From positions 1 through 64,000 of the forward strand of contig DBZJ01000100.1 in assembly GCA_002311635.1 (NCBI GenBank): DNA of 64,000 nt, written 5' to 3'. Positions within the stretch are counted from its first letter, which is position 1, and each line of letters begins with the position of its first letter. Of the stretch, positions 42,314-51,497 are shown piece after piece. The notes under the pieces were generated by a model. It was given only the letters and a program-made list of their open reading frames with translations. It ran no database searches and was not told where the DNA came from. The DNA is from Syntrophaceae bacterium UBA1163. Lineage in GTDB: Bacteria > Desulfobacterota > BSN033 > UBA1163. The position numbers and the translations under genes were made by a program.

Positions 42314-44227
42314 TCAAAACGAAGGATGAAACTGGTTCACCCAGAGTTCCCATACAAGTAAAGTCCAGAGCTGTTTTCGATTATCTTTCTTATTAGACAG
42401 ATGATCTTGAAGCAAGAGCGTGACGTATTCAGGGTTGAGAAATCCTTCCCGTTTTATTCGATCCGGCGAGAGAAAATCTTCAAATAGTTCCTTTAACTCC
42501 CTTTTGACCCATTTAGCGATCGGGACGCCAAACCCCTTCTTCGGCCTGTTTATCACCTCATCTGGAATCCAACCTCTCATCGCCTTTTTCAAAATATATT
42601 TTGAAGTGAACCCTTTCAATTTCAATGTCGAGGGAAGGCCCATTACAAACTCAACCAACTTGTAATCGAGGAACGGAGCTCTCACTTCCAGAGAAGACGC
42701 CATACTGGCACGGTCTACCTTAACCAGAATGGCTTCCTGGAGATACAGTCTCATATCGAGATATTGAAGCTTTGTTATCCGATCCTCGCAAGGGCATTCT
42801 TCTCCGTATGACAAAACTTCCTCAACCAAATGATCCCGATTGAAGTGCTGTCGGATCTCCGGGGATGTTACCTTTTCATTTTCTAAAAATGCGAAGGAGC
42901 CAAGCCAGACTGAATTCCTTATCCCATCTGGATAATCTATCCCAGAAAGAAATTTCTTTATTTTAAAATCAAAGCTTATATTCTTGTCGGAGACCGGGAG
43001 TAAATTCCCTAAAAACTTAATCGCCGGGTGTAAAAATTCTAAATAGCGCTCATATTGGTTGGCAAATCTATGAGCCAGATAGGTTGGATATCCCGCAAAC
43101 AGTTCATCTCCCCCGTCTCCACCCAAGGCAACCGTGACGTGTTCACGAGTGAATTTGGAAAGAAGATACGTTGGTAAAATGGATGCATCTGCCATCGGTT
43201 CGTCCAAAATATCAGGCAACCTGGGAATGATGTTGAGTAAATCAATAGGGGTCATAGTTTGTTCATGATGCTCGGTACCAATATATTTCGATGCCAACCA
43301 TCCATATTTCGACTCATCGAAAGAAGGGTCTTCGAAACCAATTGAAAACGTTTTTATCTTCCCAGGAACCTCTTTTTGAGCCAGGGCAGTGATGGCACTC
43401 GAGTCGATCCCGCCGCTTAGAAAAACACCCAGTGGCACGTCGCTTATGAGTCGGCGTCTGACGGACTCTTTGAGAAGGTCCATCATTCTCAGCTCCGCTT
43501 CGGCTTCAGAGTAACTTTCTTCACACTTCTGGTGATCAAAAGGGGACCAGTATTGTCTAATCTCTATCTTTTTCTTATCCCAGATAAGATAGGAGGCAGC
43601 TGGAAGTTTTTGAGCATTCGTAAAAATGGTATGAGGGCAAGGAATGAATTCAAAAAATAAATATTTCATAAAGGAAGAGGGATCGACCTTTCTCGGGAAG
43701 GCGGGATAAGCCATGATCGTTTTCAACTCAGAAGCGAAAAGGAAGGTTTCATTAATCAGGCTATAATAAAGGGGTTTCTTACCTATGCGGTCCCTCGCCA
43801 ATACCAATCGACCCCCCTTTTCATTCCAGATCCCAATAGCGAACATCCCGTTGAAATATTGGAAACAATCTTCTTTATACTCTTCATAAGCATGAACAAT
43901 AACCTCCGTATCTGACCTGGTACGAAACTGATGACCCCTATCCTGCAATTCTTCTCTCAATTCCTTAAAATTGTAGATCTCTCCATTAAAAATTACCCAT
44001 ACCGTTCCGTCCTCATTAGATAATGGCTGATGCCCAGTCGTCAAATCGATGATGCTGAGACGGCGATGTCCAAAGAAGACGAAGGGGCCTTTTTCATCCA
44101 GGGGACGAATGTATTCTCCAGCCTCGTCCGGGCCGCGATGAACGAGAACATCCCGCATTTTCCTTAGGATTTCAAATTCGGGAATATCTGCTGCCTTTGT
44201 GGTGAGAAACCCGACAATACCGCACAT
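42314..44227 (-). CDS. asnB: Asparagine synthase (glutamine-hydrolysing), second copy
   Basis: A 637-residue enzyme with Cys2 (MCGIVGF), the HRGPDEAG block, FNGEIYNF and the PP-loop SGGIDSS near residue 270. It differs from the 18886-20865 homologue throughout, so it is an old paralogue rather than a recent duplicate. Like the other copy it sits among sugar genes, which points to amidation of a glycan precursor. It begins the block that also includes the large membrane protein. Confidence 0.85.
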   Translation of the reverse strand: MCGIVGFLTTKAADIPEFEILRKMRDVLVHRGPDEAGEYIRPLDEKGPFVFFGHRRLSIIDLTTGHQPLSNEDGTVWVIFNGEIYNFKELREELQDRGHQFRTRSDTEVIVHAYEEYKEDCFQYFNGMFAIGIWNEKGGRLVLARDRIGKKPLYYSLINETFLFASELKTIMAYPAFPRKVDPSSFMKYLFFEFIPCPHTIFTNAQKLPAASYLIWDKKKIEIRQYWSPFDHQKCEESYSEAEAELRMMDLLKESVRRRLISDVPLGVFLSGGIDSSAITALAQKEVPGKIKTFSIGFEDPSFDESKYGWLASKYIGTEHHEQTMTPIDLLNIIPRLPDILDEPMADASILPTYLLSKFTREHVTVALGGDGGDELFAGYPTYLAHRFANQYERYLEFLHPAIKFLGNLLPVSDKNISFDFKIKKFLSGIDYPDGIRNSVWLGSFAFLENEKVTSPEIRQHFNRDHLVEEVLSYGEECPCEDRITKLQYLDMRLYLQEAILVKVDRASMASSLEVRAPFLDYKLVEFVMGLPSTLKLKGFTSKYILKKAMRGWIPDEVINRPKKGFGVPIAKWVKRELKELFEDFLSPDRIKREGFLNPEYVTLLLQDHLSNKKDNRKQLWTLLVWELWVNQFHPSF

Positions 44228-44314
44228 GATATTTTAGAATTGAATTATCGTGTTCCGTATCTGTGATTCTTCTTCATTATACTGTATGAAAGGTTGATGC
44301 TAACGATACTCGTA

Positions 44315-44360
44315 TCGAAGCCCGAAGCTCGGTGCTGGAGGACCGAGTGTCAAGCTTCGA
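44315..44360. repeat. Intergenic stem-loop
   Basis: The outer arms TCGAAGC and GCTTCGA and the inner arms CTCGGT and ACCGAG form a nested hairpin between the GT2 and asparagine synthase genes. No T-tract follows, so its role is open. Confidence 0.5.
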
Positions 44361-44388
44361 AAACGATAAACATTCCTTCCCATATCTT

Positions 44389-45345
44389 CTATGGAATCGT
44401 CTCCTTAATTTGATAGGTAGGCTTTCCCTGCGATTCATAGTATGTTCGGGTTAGTATTTCAGCCAAAAAGCCCATCAGAATGGACAAAAATCCTAACAAC
44501 AGGAGAAAAACGCACAGTAAAGGTAGCGGCGTCAAAATGAAGGAAGTCCCTTTGAAAAACTTCAAATAAACCGCGTAGCACCCGGCCAGAATGGATCCCA
44601 AAATCATCAAAAGTCCCATCCCACCGAAAACATAGATGGGTTTCTGGGAATAGGACAAAAGAAACTTAACCACCATCAGGTCTAAAATGACCTTGAAGAC
44701 CCTACTCATTCCATACTTCGATGAACCAGACCCCCTCGGAAAATGACGAACCGGAATTTCTGACACGCGGGCCCCGATCCATTGGGCATAGATCGGGATG
44801 AACCGATGCATTTCCCCGTAGAGTCTAATATTTTTCAAAATGTCTTTACGATAGGCTTTGAGAGTGCATCCATAGTCGTGAAGATGAACGCCCCCAATCC
44901 ATGAGATGATTTTATTGGCAAAGATGGAGGGTAATCGGCGGGTTAGAAAGGGGTCCTTACGACGTTTCCGCCATCCACTTACCACATCAAATCCTTCTCC
45001 AATCTTTTCAAGAAGAGGAAGAATATCCTCCGGATCCGTCTGAAGGTCACCATCCATCGGAATGATGATATCCCCTTTGGAGAAATCGATTCCAGCGCTA
45101 AGTGCTGCGGTTTGTCCGAAATTCCGTGAGAAACTAACGATCTTTACGTTTGGATTCTTCTCCCTAAGATCGAGCAGAATTTCCAATGTCCCGTCTGAGC
45201 TTCCGTCATCGACAAAGATCACTTCATAAGGTTTCCCCGCCTTTTTCAATGCCGTCATCAATTTCTCGTATAGCATGGAGAGGTTTCCTTCCTCATTATA
45301 GATCGGGATCAAAATGGATAGAGTCTCACTTAATCTGCCGTTCAT
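44389..45345 (-). CDS. GT2 glycosyltransferase with membrane tail (GtrB/ArnC-like)
   Basis: A 318-residue protein. The GT-A domain has SILIPIYNEEGNLS, VDDGSSDGT and DGDLQTDPEDI, the signature of undecaprenyl/dolichyl-phosphate sugar synthases. Two C-terminal membrane segments (about 235-260 and 268-298) match ArnC/GtrB. It would load a sugar on polyprenyl phosphate for the GT-C proteins nearby. It is divergent from mrcA and separated from it by a MITE-like element. Confidence 0.85.
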   Translation of the reverse strand: MNGRLSETLSILIPIYNEEGNLSMLYEKLMTALKKAGKPYEVIFVDDGSSDGTLEILLDLREKNPNVKIVSFSRNFGQTAALSAGIDFSKGDIIIPMDGDLQTDPEDILPLLEKIGEGFDVVSGWRKRRKDPFLTRRLPSIFANKIISWIGGVHLHDYGCTLKAYRKDILKNIRLYGEMHRFIPIYAQWIGARVSEIPVRHFPRGSGSSKYGMSRVFKVILDLMVVKFLLSYSQKPIYVFGGMGLLMILGSILAGCYAVYLKFFKGTSFILTPLPLLCVFLLLLGFLSILMGFLAEILTRTYYESQGKPTYQIKETIP

Positions 45346-45487
45346 TCGCCTTGTCTCCCATTTCTCTTAAAATTGGAAGGATCTCTCTTGCCTTTGCTAC
45401 TTCAGGTTCTCCGCTTCTGACTAATTTGTTGAAAAATTTGCCTTATTATTATATCCTTCCAAAAGAGAAGTCAAGGACTTAATGAAG

Positions 45488-45626
45488 CCCAAATCCCGAT
45501 TTAGAAATTGTCATTGCGAGTGAAACGAAGCAATCTCGCCTTTTTCAATGAGATTGCCGCGCACCTTGCAGGTGCTCGCAATGACCGGATGGGAAAAGGG
45601 TTTCGGCTCCTAAATCGGGATTTGGG
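45488..45626. mobile_element. MITE-like element with perfect terminal repeats
   Basis: A 139-bp element with perfect 17-bp terminal inverted repeats, CCCAAATCCCGATTTAG (45488-45504) and its complement (45610-45626). Direct repeats TGAAG flank it (45483-45487 and 45627-45631), the expected target-site duplication. Inside are nested arms TCATTGCGAG/CTCGCAATGA and GCAATCTC/GAGATTGC. It encodes no protein. It lies in the gap between the GT2 gene and mrcA; the rest of that gap is featureless. Confidence 0.8.
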
Positions 45627-45651
45627 TGAAGGATATTCGTTTTAACTAAGA

Positions 45652-47715
45652 ATGAAGACTGCCAAACCTGTTTCTATTGAAAAAATCGTAAAAATATCAA
45701 TTGTTGTGATGATGACGATTGTTACTATTCTCACGGTATTTGGAGCAGCCTCTTATTTTTATTTCACACACGATCTTCCAAGCATCGAAACGTTGAGGAA
45801 CTACAAACCATCGGGCATTACAAAAATATTTTCTGAAGATGGCAAGGTCATCGGTGAGTTTTTCTATGAGAAAAGACAGGTAGTCCCTCTGGACAGAATT
45901 CCAAACTATCTGATTCAGGCCTTTGTCGCGGGAGAGGATGCAAGATTCTTCCACCACAAAGGCTTAGACTATGTAGCCATCCTTAGGGCCCTTTTTAGAA
46001 ATATTTTTTCCGGAGAGATTGTCCAGGGAGGGAGCACCATTACCCAACAGGTAGTGAAATCACTTCTACTCTCTCCTGAAAAAAGCTTCGCGAGAAAGAT
46101 CCGAGAGGCTATATTGGCTTATCAAATTGAAAACTATCTCACCAAGGAGGAAATTCTCTTTTTATATCTGAACCAAATCTACTTGGGTCATGGGGCCTAT
46201 GGGGTGGCGGCTGCGGCGGAAAGTTATTTCGGCAAGACGGTTGAAGAATTAAATTTAGCGGAGTGTGCTGTGCTTGCCGGACTTCCTCAGGCACCAAGCA
46301 AAAACTCTCCATACCAGCATCCCGAACAGGCAAAAAAGAGACAAATCTATATTCTCAATCGAATGGCCGAGGAAGGTTTTATTACGTCGAGTGAGGCAAG
46401 TAAAGCCAGCAAAACTCCATATGCCATCCGGGGTGAAGAAAAACCTTCTGTCGAAAGCGCACCGTATTTCGTAGAATACGTAAGACGTTATGTCGAAGAG
46501 AAATATGGGAAAGATGCCCTTTACAAAAATGGCCTTCAGGTTTTTTCCACGATTGATCTTCACTATCAGAAAACGGCTGAAGAGACGATGGAGGCTGGAT
46601 TAAGGGAGATAGAAAAAAGGGAAAAATATCCAACGGCTGATATACCATTAGCGCCGGAAGGCGCTCTTATTTGTTTTGATTTGGAAACTGGATATATCAA
46701 GGCAATGGTAGGAGGAAGGGATTTTAGAAAAAGTCAATTTAATCGCGTGATCCAAGCCCGCAGGCAAACCGGGTCTGCCTTTAAGCCCATCGTTTATGCC
46801 TCTGCCCTCGATAATGGTTTTACACCCTCCTCTGTTATCGTGGATTCTCCGATCGTTTTTGAATGGGGAGACAAAAAATGGAAACCCAAGAATTTTGAAG
46901 GAAAATTTTCTGGACCGATTACCTTGAGGAACGCCCTCACACATTCCGTCAATGTTGTGACCGTGAAGATCGCGCGAGAGGTCGGCACTGATTATATCAA
47001 GAGTTATGCACAGAAATTGGGGATATCCTCGCCTCTTCACAACGACCTTTCCATGGCTCTTGGTTCTTCAAGTATCTCTCTTTATGAATTGACCAAAGCT
47101 TATTCCGTATTCGCCAATCAAGGGAATCTCTTTAAGCCTATCTTTATCAAAAGGATCTTAGACAGGGATGGGAACCTCTTAGAAGAAAATCTGCCTCCTT
47201 TCTATTCTGAAGCATCCTCGAAGGAAGAACAAATAATTGCGCCTCAGACTGCCTTCTTGATGACCTATCTTTTGGAAGGTGTTGTCAAACAAGGGACGGG
47301 TTGGAGAGCCCGATCGCTGGGCAGGCCAGTAGCTGCAAAAACAGGGACAACGGACCAATTTATGGATGCTTGGTTTATTGGCTACACCCCTGAATTGATC
47401 ACAGGGGTGTGGGTAGGTTTTGATGAAGAGAGATCACTCGGCGAAAATGAGACAGGGGCACAAGCAGCCTCCCCTATCTGGGTCGCTTTCATGTCAAAGA
47501 TATTGAAAGATAAACCTGTTAAAGACTTCCCTGCTCCTCAGGAGGGGATAGAATTTATAAAGATCGACCCCAAAACAGGTCAGCTCAGTTTAGAGAAGGA
47601 CGGCATCCTTGAATGCTTCAGGGAAGGGACAGGACCGACACAAAGAGAACCCTCCCCAATAAAGACCTCAACAGATTTCTTCAAATACGATTTCAATTTC
47701 TCAGCAAAACCTTAA
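45652..47715 (+). CDS. mrcA: Penicillin-binding protein 1A
   Basis: A 687-residue bifunctional peptidoglycan synthase. A membrane anchor (about 15-42) is followed by a GT51 glycosyltransferase with EDARFFHHKGLDYV and GGSTITQQVVKSL. The transpeptidase has the acyl-Ser in SAFK, SVN and KTGTT. It acts at the periplasmic face of the inner membrane in wall growth. Length and motif order are normal. It stands alone and divergent to the GT2 gene. Confidence 0.92.
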   Translation: MKTAKPVSIEKIVKISIVVMMTIVTILTVFGAASYFYFTHDLPSIETLRNYKPSGITKIFSEDGKVIGEFFYEKRQVVPLDRIPNYLIQAFVAGEDARFFHHKGLDYVAILRALFRNIFSGEIVQGGSTITQQVVKSLLLSPEKSFARKIREAILAYQIENYLTKEEILFLYLNQIYLGHGAYGVAAAAESYFGKTVEELNLAECAVLAGLPQAPSKNSPYQHPEQAKKRQIYILNRMAEEGFITSSEASKASKTPYAIRGEEKPSVESAPYFVEYVRRYVEEKYGKDALYKNGLQVFSTIDLHYQKTAEETMEAGLREIEKREKYPTADIPLAPEGALICFDLETGYIKAMVGGRDFRKSQFNRVIQARRQTGSAFKPIVYASALDNGFTPSSVIVDSPIVFEWGDKKWKPKNFEGKFSGPITLRNALTHSVNVVTVKIAREVGTDYIKSYAQKLGISSPLHNDLSMALGSSSISLYELTKAYSVFANQGNLFKPIFIKRILDRDGNLLEENLPPFYSEASSKEEQIIAPQTAFLMTYLLEGVVKQGTGWRARSLGRPVAAKTGTTDQFMDAWFIGYTPELITGVWVGFDEERSLGENETGAQAASPIWVAFMSKILKDKPVKDFPAPQEGIEFIKIDPKTGQLSLEKDGILECFREGTGPTQREPSPIKTSTDFFKYDFNFSAKP

Positions 47716-47802
47716 TAATTTTTAATGATTCCCTGAATTTTCGAAAATTTTCTACGGTGGCCATGAAAAAACGGAACTCAGGTATTTTGGAATAATGCGG
47801 TT

Positions 47803-47889
47803 TGGTGCCGAAGAGGGGACTCGAACCCCTACAGGTGTGACCCCACTAGACCCTGAATCTAGCGCGTCTACCAATTCCGCCACTTCGGC
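47803..47889 (-). tRNA. tRNA-Leu (CAG)
   Basis: An 87-base gene with encoded CCA. The acceptor arms GCCGAAG and CTTCGGC pair fully. The D-loop is typical of Leu, the anticodon stem CTAGA/TCTAG encloses loop TTCAGGG with anticodon CAG, a long variable arm follows, and the T-loop reads GGTTCGAGTCC. A GCGCAT-type repeat lies just upstream of its 5' end. Confidence 0.95.
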
Positions 47890-47910
47890 CTGTGTTTAAA
47901 ATAGCAAAGT

Positions 47911-47926
47911 GCATGGCGCATAGCGC
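47911..47926. repeat. Solo copy of the GCGCAT-type repeat
   Basis: GCATGGCGCATAGCGC is identical to bases in the repeat at 16559-16574 beside the four-helix ORF. No ORF accompanies it here. It is 22 bases from tRNA-Leu. Confidence 0.65.
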
Positions 47927-48028
47927 AAAAAAAGGCCGTAATCCACTGATTGAATTTCAACGGGTATTATTTTAGTATAAAATTGCGGTGAAGATCAACT
48001 CTTAAGATATTTTTTTGTGCTTTTTGTC

Positions 48029-48979
48029 ATGGAGATTATTAAGGGAATTCAAAATCTAAAAAGACCCTTCCGAAATCCTGTTGTCACACTGGGGAATTTC
48101 GATGGGGTGCACTTGGGCCACCAACAGATCTTCAAGAGGCTGAAAGAGGAAGCATCCAAAATTCGTGGGCAAGGAGTGGTCATCACTTTTGAGCCCCATC
48201 CCCTCAAAGTGCTTGCACCCGAAAAGTTCCTACCCCTGCTGACGCCGTTTAGAAAAAAGATGATGCTGATCGAAAAATCGGGAATCGAGATCGTACTCTG
48301 CATCGAATTCTCGGTGACATTTTCAGAGATTGCCTCCTCCGAATTCATCAAAAGTATTCTGGTAGAAAAAGTAAAGGTGAAGAAGGTCATCATTGGATAT
48401 AATTATCATTTCGGCAAGGGACAAGGAGGAGACGCGCAGACCCTTCAAGAGGCGGGAAAGGTTTTTGATTTCGAAGTCGAGGTTGTGGAGCCATTGAAAG
48501 TTGGCCAAACGATTGTCAGCAGTTCAAAGATAAGAACTCTCATTCAAACGGGAGAAGTAGAAGGGGCCTCGAAGTTATTGGGAAGAGATTATCCGATCAT
48601 TGGAAAAGTAGTGGAAGGGGAAAAAAGAGGAGGAACTTTGGGTTTTCCTACAGCAAATTTAGAAATTTCAGATGAGCTTTATCCAAAGACAGGGGTCTAC
48701 GCCGTGGAGGTGGTGTGGCATCAACAACGTTTCAACGGCCTCGCCAATATCGGGTCAAATCCCACTTTTTCCGCTCAAATCGCCAAAAGACAAGAACCAT
48801 TTTTGCTGGAGGTGCATATTTTGAATTTTAACCAAGAGATCTATGGAAAGGAAATCGAGGTTCGTTTTAAAAAAAGAATTCGAGATGAAGTCCGATTTGA
48901 ATCTTCCTCGCTCCTTATTGAACAGATTAGGAAAGATATTCAGTGGGCGAGGGAAAATGTATTTTCAGGACAAGAATGA
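48029..48979 (+). CDS. ribF: Bifunctional riboflavin kinase / FAD synthetase
   Basis: A 316-residue enzyme from the ATG at 48029 (a GTG at 48017 is also in frame). The N-terminal FAD synthetase has VVTLGNFDGVHLGHQ, the HxGH-like nucleotidyl site, and the later SSSKIR. The C-terminal riboflavin kinase has GFPTANL and the NIGSNPTF region. It makes FMN and FAD in the cytosol. It is convergent with lepB and has no functional link to its neighbours. Confidence 0.92.
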   Translation: MEIIKGIQNLKRPFRNPVVTLGNFDGVHLGHQQIFKRLKEEASKIRGQGVVITFEPHPLKVLAPEKFLPLLTPFRKKMMLIEKSGIEIVLCIEFSVTFSEIASSEFIKSILVEKVKVKKVIIGYNYHFGKGQGGDAQTLQEAGKVFDFEVEVVEPLKVGQTIVSSSKIRTLIQTGEVEGASKLLGRDYPIIGKVVEGEKRGGTLGFPTANLEISDELYPKTGVYAVEVVWHQQRFNGLANIGSNPTFSAQIAKRQEPFLLEVHILNFNQEIYGKEIEVRFKKRIRDEVRFESSSLLIEQIRKDIQWARENVFSGQE

Positions 48980-49000
48980 TGAAAAGCGCTCCTCGGACAG

Positions 49001-49109
49001 GGTTACGAGGATCTTTTGGTACCATGATTGATGAACAATCAACAATTGGACAATGGACTAAAGACATAATACACTGTTTGTAGTTTATCGTTTAATGTTC
49101 ATCGTCCCT
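49001..49109. repeat. About 100-bp dispersed repeat, copy 1
   Basis: It begins GGTTACGAGG and ends with a 27-base stretch (49083-49109) that matches 53119-53145 with one mismatch, in direct orientation. The middle is a looser match. It lies between ribF and lepB. Confidence 0.7.
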
Positions 49110-49111
49110 CA

Positions 49112-49729
49112 TTAATGAATCAGTTTGCCTATTCTCCTCCATTTTATTTCACCCCATCTCCAAATTTTCCATATCTCCCAGAAATTTGGACCTGAATAAT
49201 AGATAACAAATGCTCTTCCTATCACATCATTGTTAATATTGACAAATCCCCAAAAGCGACTATCCTGACTGTTATCACGGTTATCCCCCATGACGAAGAG
49301 AGAGCCTTCAGGGATTTTTATAGGGCCAAAGTCCTCCAGCGAAGGTCTCGCCAGTATAAAGTGGCCCCATGGATCGTTCATCAACTTGTCGTTAACGTAA
49401 ATATTATTGTTAATGATCTCGACTTTTTCACCTTCCAATCCAATAACCCTCTTAATAAAATCTTTTGACCGGTCTTTTGGAAAAATGAAGACGATGATAT
49501 CCCCTCTCCCCGGTTTCTTATACTGAAAAAATTTGATATTGGTGTAAGGAATTCTTATTCCACAAATAAATTTATTAACCAGGATATGGTCGCCCACCAG
49601 CAACGTCGGCTCCATTGAACTTGATGGTATCTTGAATGCCTGAACGATGAAAGCACGGATAAAAAGAGCGATCAGTACAGCGATGACAATCGGCTCCACA
49701 TATTCCTTGATAAACTTTTTTCTCTCCAT
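49112..49729 (-). CDS. lepB: Signal peptidase I
   Basis: A 205-residue membrane protease with one N-terminal membrane segment (about 11-30). The nucleophile Ser38 lies in IPSSSMEPTL, the general base Lys93 in FIKRVIGLEGE, and the later GDNRDNSQDSRFWG box is conserved. It removes Sec signal peptides, including those of PilY1 and the DUF1344-like protein; prepilins instead need PilD. Length is normal for the short Gram-negative form. Confidence 0.92.
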   Translation of the reverse strand: MERKKFIKEYVEPIVIAVLIALFIRAFIVQAFKIPSSSMEPTLLVGDHILVNKFICGIRIPYTNIKFFQYKKPGRGDIIVFIFPKDRSKDFIKRVIGLEGEKVEIINNNIYVNDKLMNDPWGHFILARPSLEDFGPIKIPEGSLFVMGDNRDNSQDSRFWGFVNINNDVIGRAFVIYYSGPNFWEIWKIWRWGEIKWRRIGKLIH

Positions 49730-49789
49730 GATCTCCTCGATATGTCAGAAATAACACCCTTTTTTCTCTTTCATAAGGTGGGGGACAAT

Positions 49790-50626
49790 TCATGGCTCTT
49801 GAATTGGTTTTTTACCAGAACAAATTTCCTGATACGTTTCAGGTCTCCTGTCCTTCAAGAAGGGCCACTCCTTCCTTGTCTGATCAATATTCTTTAGATC
49901 AATTTCAACCAAAGCAATGCTGTCTTTCATTCCTGTCGGTTTATCCAGTAATTCTCCCTCTGGGGAAATACAAAAAGATCTCCCGTAAAAATCTTGTTTC
50001 TCCTCGCTCCCCACCCGATTCACTCTGAAACTGTAAACCCCGTTGGCGACGGCATTGCTCGAGATCGCCGTTTCCCATTTCCGTTGTGAAGCGAAAGCAG
50101 CGGCGGTAGGACAAAATAAAATCTTGGCTCCTTTTAATGCCAATATTCTTGATCCTTCTGGAAAGAAGTTGTCCCAACAGATCTGGACACCAATGGGTGC
50201 GAACTTGGTCCTAAAGACAGGAAACCCATGATTTCCTGACGAAAAATAATATCGCTCTTCCCAAAGCGGAATCTGAGGGACATGAATTTTTCTGTAACTT
50301 CCCAAAATCTCCCCATCCGCATCGATCACGATCGCCGAATTGTAAAAAGAATCTTCTTCGATTTCGAAAATAGGACAGACCAGAACGACCTTATTCTCTC
50401 CTGCTAACCTTTGCATTCTTGTAACGGTGGGGCCATCCATCTTTTCAGCCAGAGAAAAGTAGCGTTTGTTCATTTCTCTCGGAAACCAATGGGTCGTGAA
50501 GAGCTCTTGGAAACAGATGAGGTTGGCACCTCTTTCCGTAGCGATTTGAGCAAATTTAACCGCCTTTTCAATATTTCGCCCTTTCTCCTCAGAACAGGAG
50601 ATCTGGATCCCTGCCAATTTGATCAA
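49790..50626 (-). CDS. Nitrilase-superfamily amidase (N-carbamoylputrescine amidase-like)
   Basis: A carbon-nitrogen hydrolase with the Glu-Lys-Cys triad: FQELF, YRKIHVPQ and QICWDNFFPE. The closest family members by these motifs are N-carbamoylputrescine amidases (AguB), although omega-amidases are similar. The open frame extends to 50734 with poor starts. A TTG at 50626 (IKLAGIQIS) has GGGAAAGGG upstream and matches where homologues begin, so I chose it. No other polyamine gene is near, so the substrate is uncertain. Confidence 0.78.
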   Translation of the reverse strand: MIKLAGIQISCSEEKGRNIEKAVKFAQIATERGANLICFQELFTTHWFPREMNKRYFSLAEKMDGPTVTRMQRLAGENKVVLVCPIFEIEEDSFYNSAIVIDADGEILGSYRKIHVPQIPLWEERYYFSSGNHGFPVFRTKFAPIGVQICWDNFFPEGSRILALKGAKILFCPTAAAFASQRKWETAISSNAVANGVYSFRVNRVGSEEKQDFYGRSFCISPEGELLDKPTGMKDSIALVEIDLKNIDQTRKEWPFLKDRRPETYQEICSGKKPIQEP

Positions 50627-50825
50627 GATTTTCCCTTTCCCCGGCGGATGGAAAATTTGGCAAATGCTAACAAAGTTAAGATAGCGTGTCAAGGTTCTGG
50701 GGGGCATTATTTTCGCTATTGCTTTTTTTAACAATAAATTTATAATGATAGCGTTTATTCCTTCTTTATTTCACAAGCTGTGGGCGAGTGATTAACACTT
50801 TTTTAGGGGTGTCGCTAAAAAAGAA

Positions 50826-51497
50826 ATGAGAATCTTAGTCATCGAAGATGAAAAAAAGGTTGCCAATTTCATTAGGAAAGGACTGGAAGAGGAACATTAC
50901 GCGGTGGATAATGCCTACGACGGGGAATCAGGCCTTTACATGACAGAAGTGAATGAATACGATTTGATCGTTCTTGACCTCATGATCCCGAAGATCGATG
51001 GACTGGAGGTGCTAAAAAGGATCCGAGGGAATCGAAACAACGTCCCTATCCTGGTGTTGACTGCCAAGGATAGTGTCGAAGATACTGTGAGGGGACTGGA
51101 TGCTGGTTGCGATGATTATTTGACGAAGCCGTTTGAATTTTTGGAATTCTTGGCCAGAATCCGTGCTCTGTTACGCCGCGAAAAGCTAGATAAGGAACCT
51201 ATCTTGAAAATAGCTGATTTAACCCTGTCTCTCGTCACCCATAAAGTGATGCGAAAAGGGAAAGAAATTGAACTCACGGCGAAGGAATATTCTCTCTTAG
51301 AGTATTTTATGAGAAATCCGGATAAGGTCCTCACCCGGACCATGATTTCCGAACATGTCTGGGATTACCATTTCGACTCGGTGACCAATGTGATCGATGT
51401 CTATGTAAACTATCTCCGAAGAAAAATTGACAGGGAATTCGAACCCAAACTGATCCATACGATTCGAGGGGTCGGTTATATCATGAAAAGGGCCTAA
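50826..51497 (+). CDS. OmpR-family response regulator
   Basis: A 223-residue regulator. The receiver (1-118) has the acidic pair IEDEKK, phosphoacceptor in LIVLDLMIPK (about Asp51) and Lys in LTKPFEF. A winged-helix DNA-binding domain follows (about 127-222) with the YLRRKID and TIRGVGYIM ends. It is followed without spacing by its histidine kinase. The similarity is to CusR/MprA-type regulators; the signal and targets cannot be read from sequence. Confidence 0.88.
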   Translation: MRILVIEDEKKVANFIRKGLEEEHYAVDNAYDGESGLYMTEVNEYDLIVLDLMIPKIDGLEVLKRIRGNRNNVPILVLTAKDSVEDTVRGLDAGCDDYLTKPFEFLEFLARIRALLRREKLDKEPILKIADLTLSLVTHKVMRKGKEIELTAKEYSLLEYFMRNPDKVLTRTMISEHVWDYHFDSVTNVIDVYVNYLRRKIDREFEPKLIHTIRGVGYIMKRA

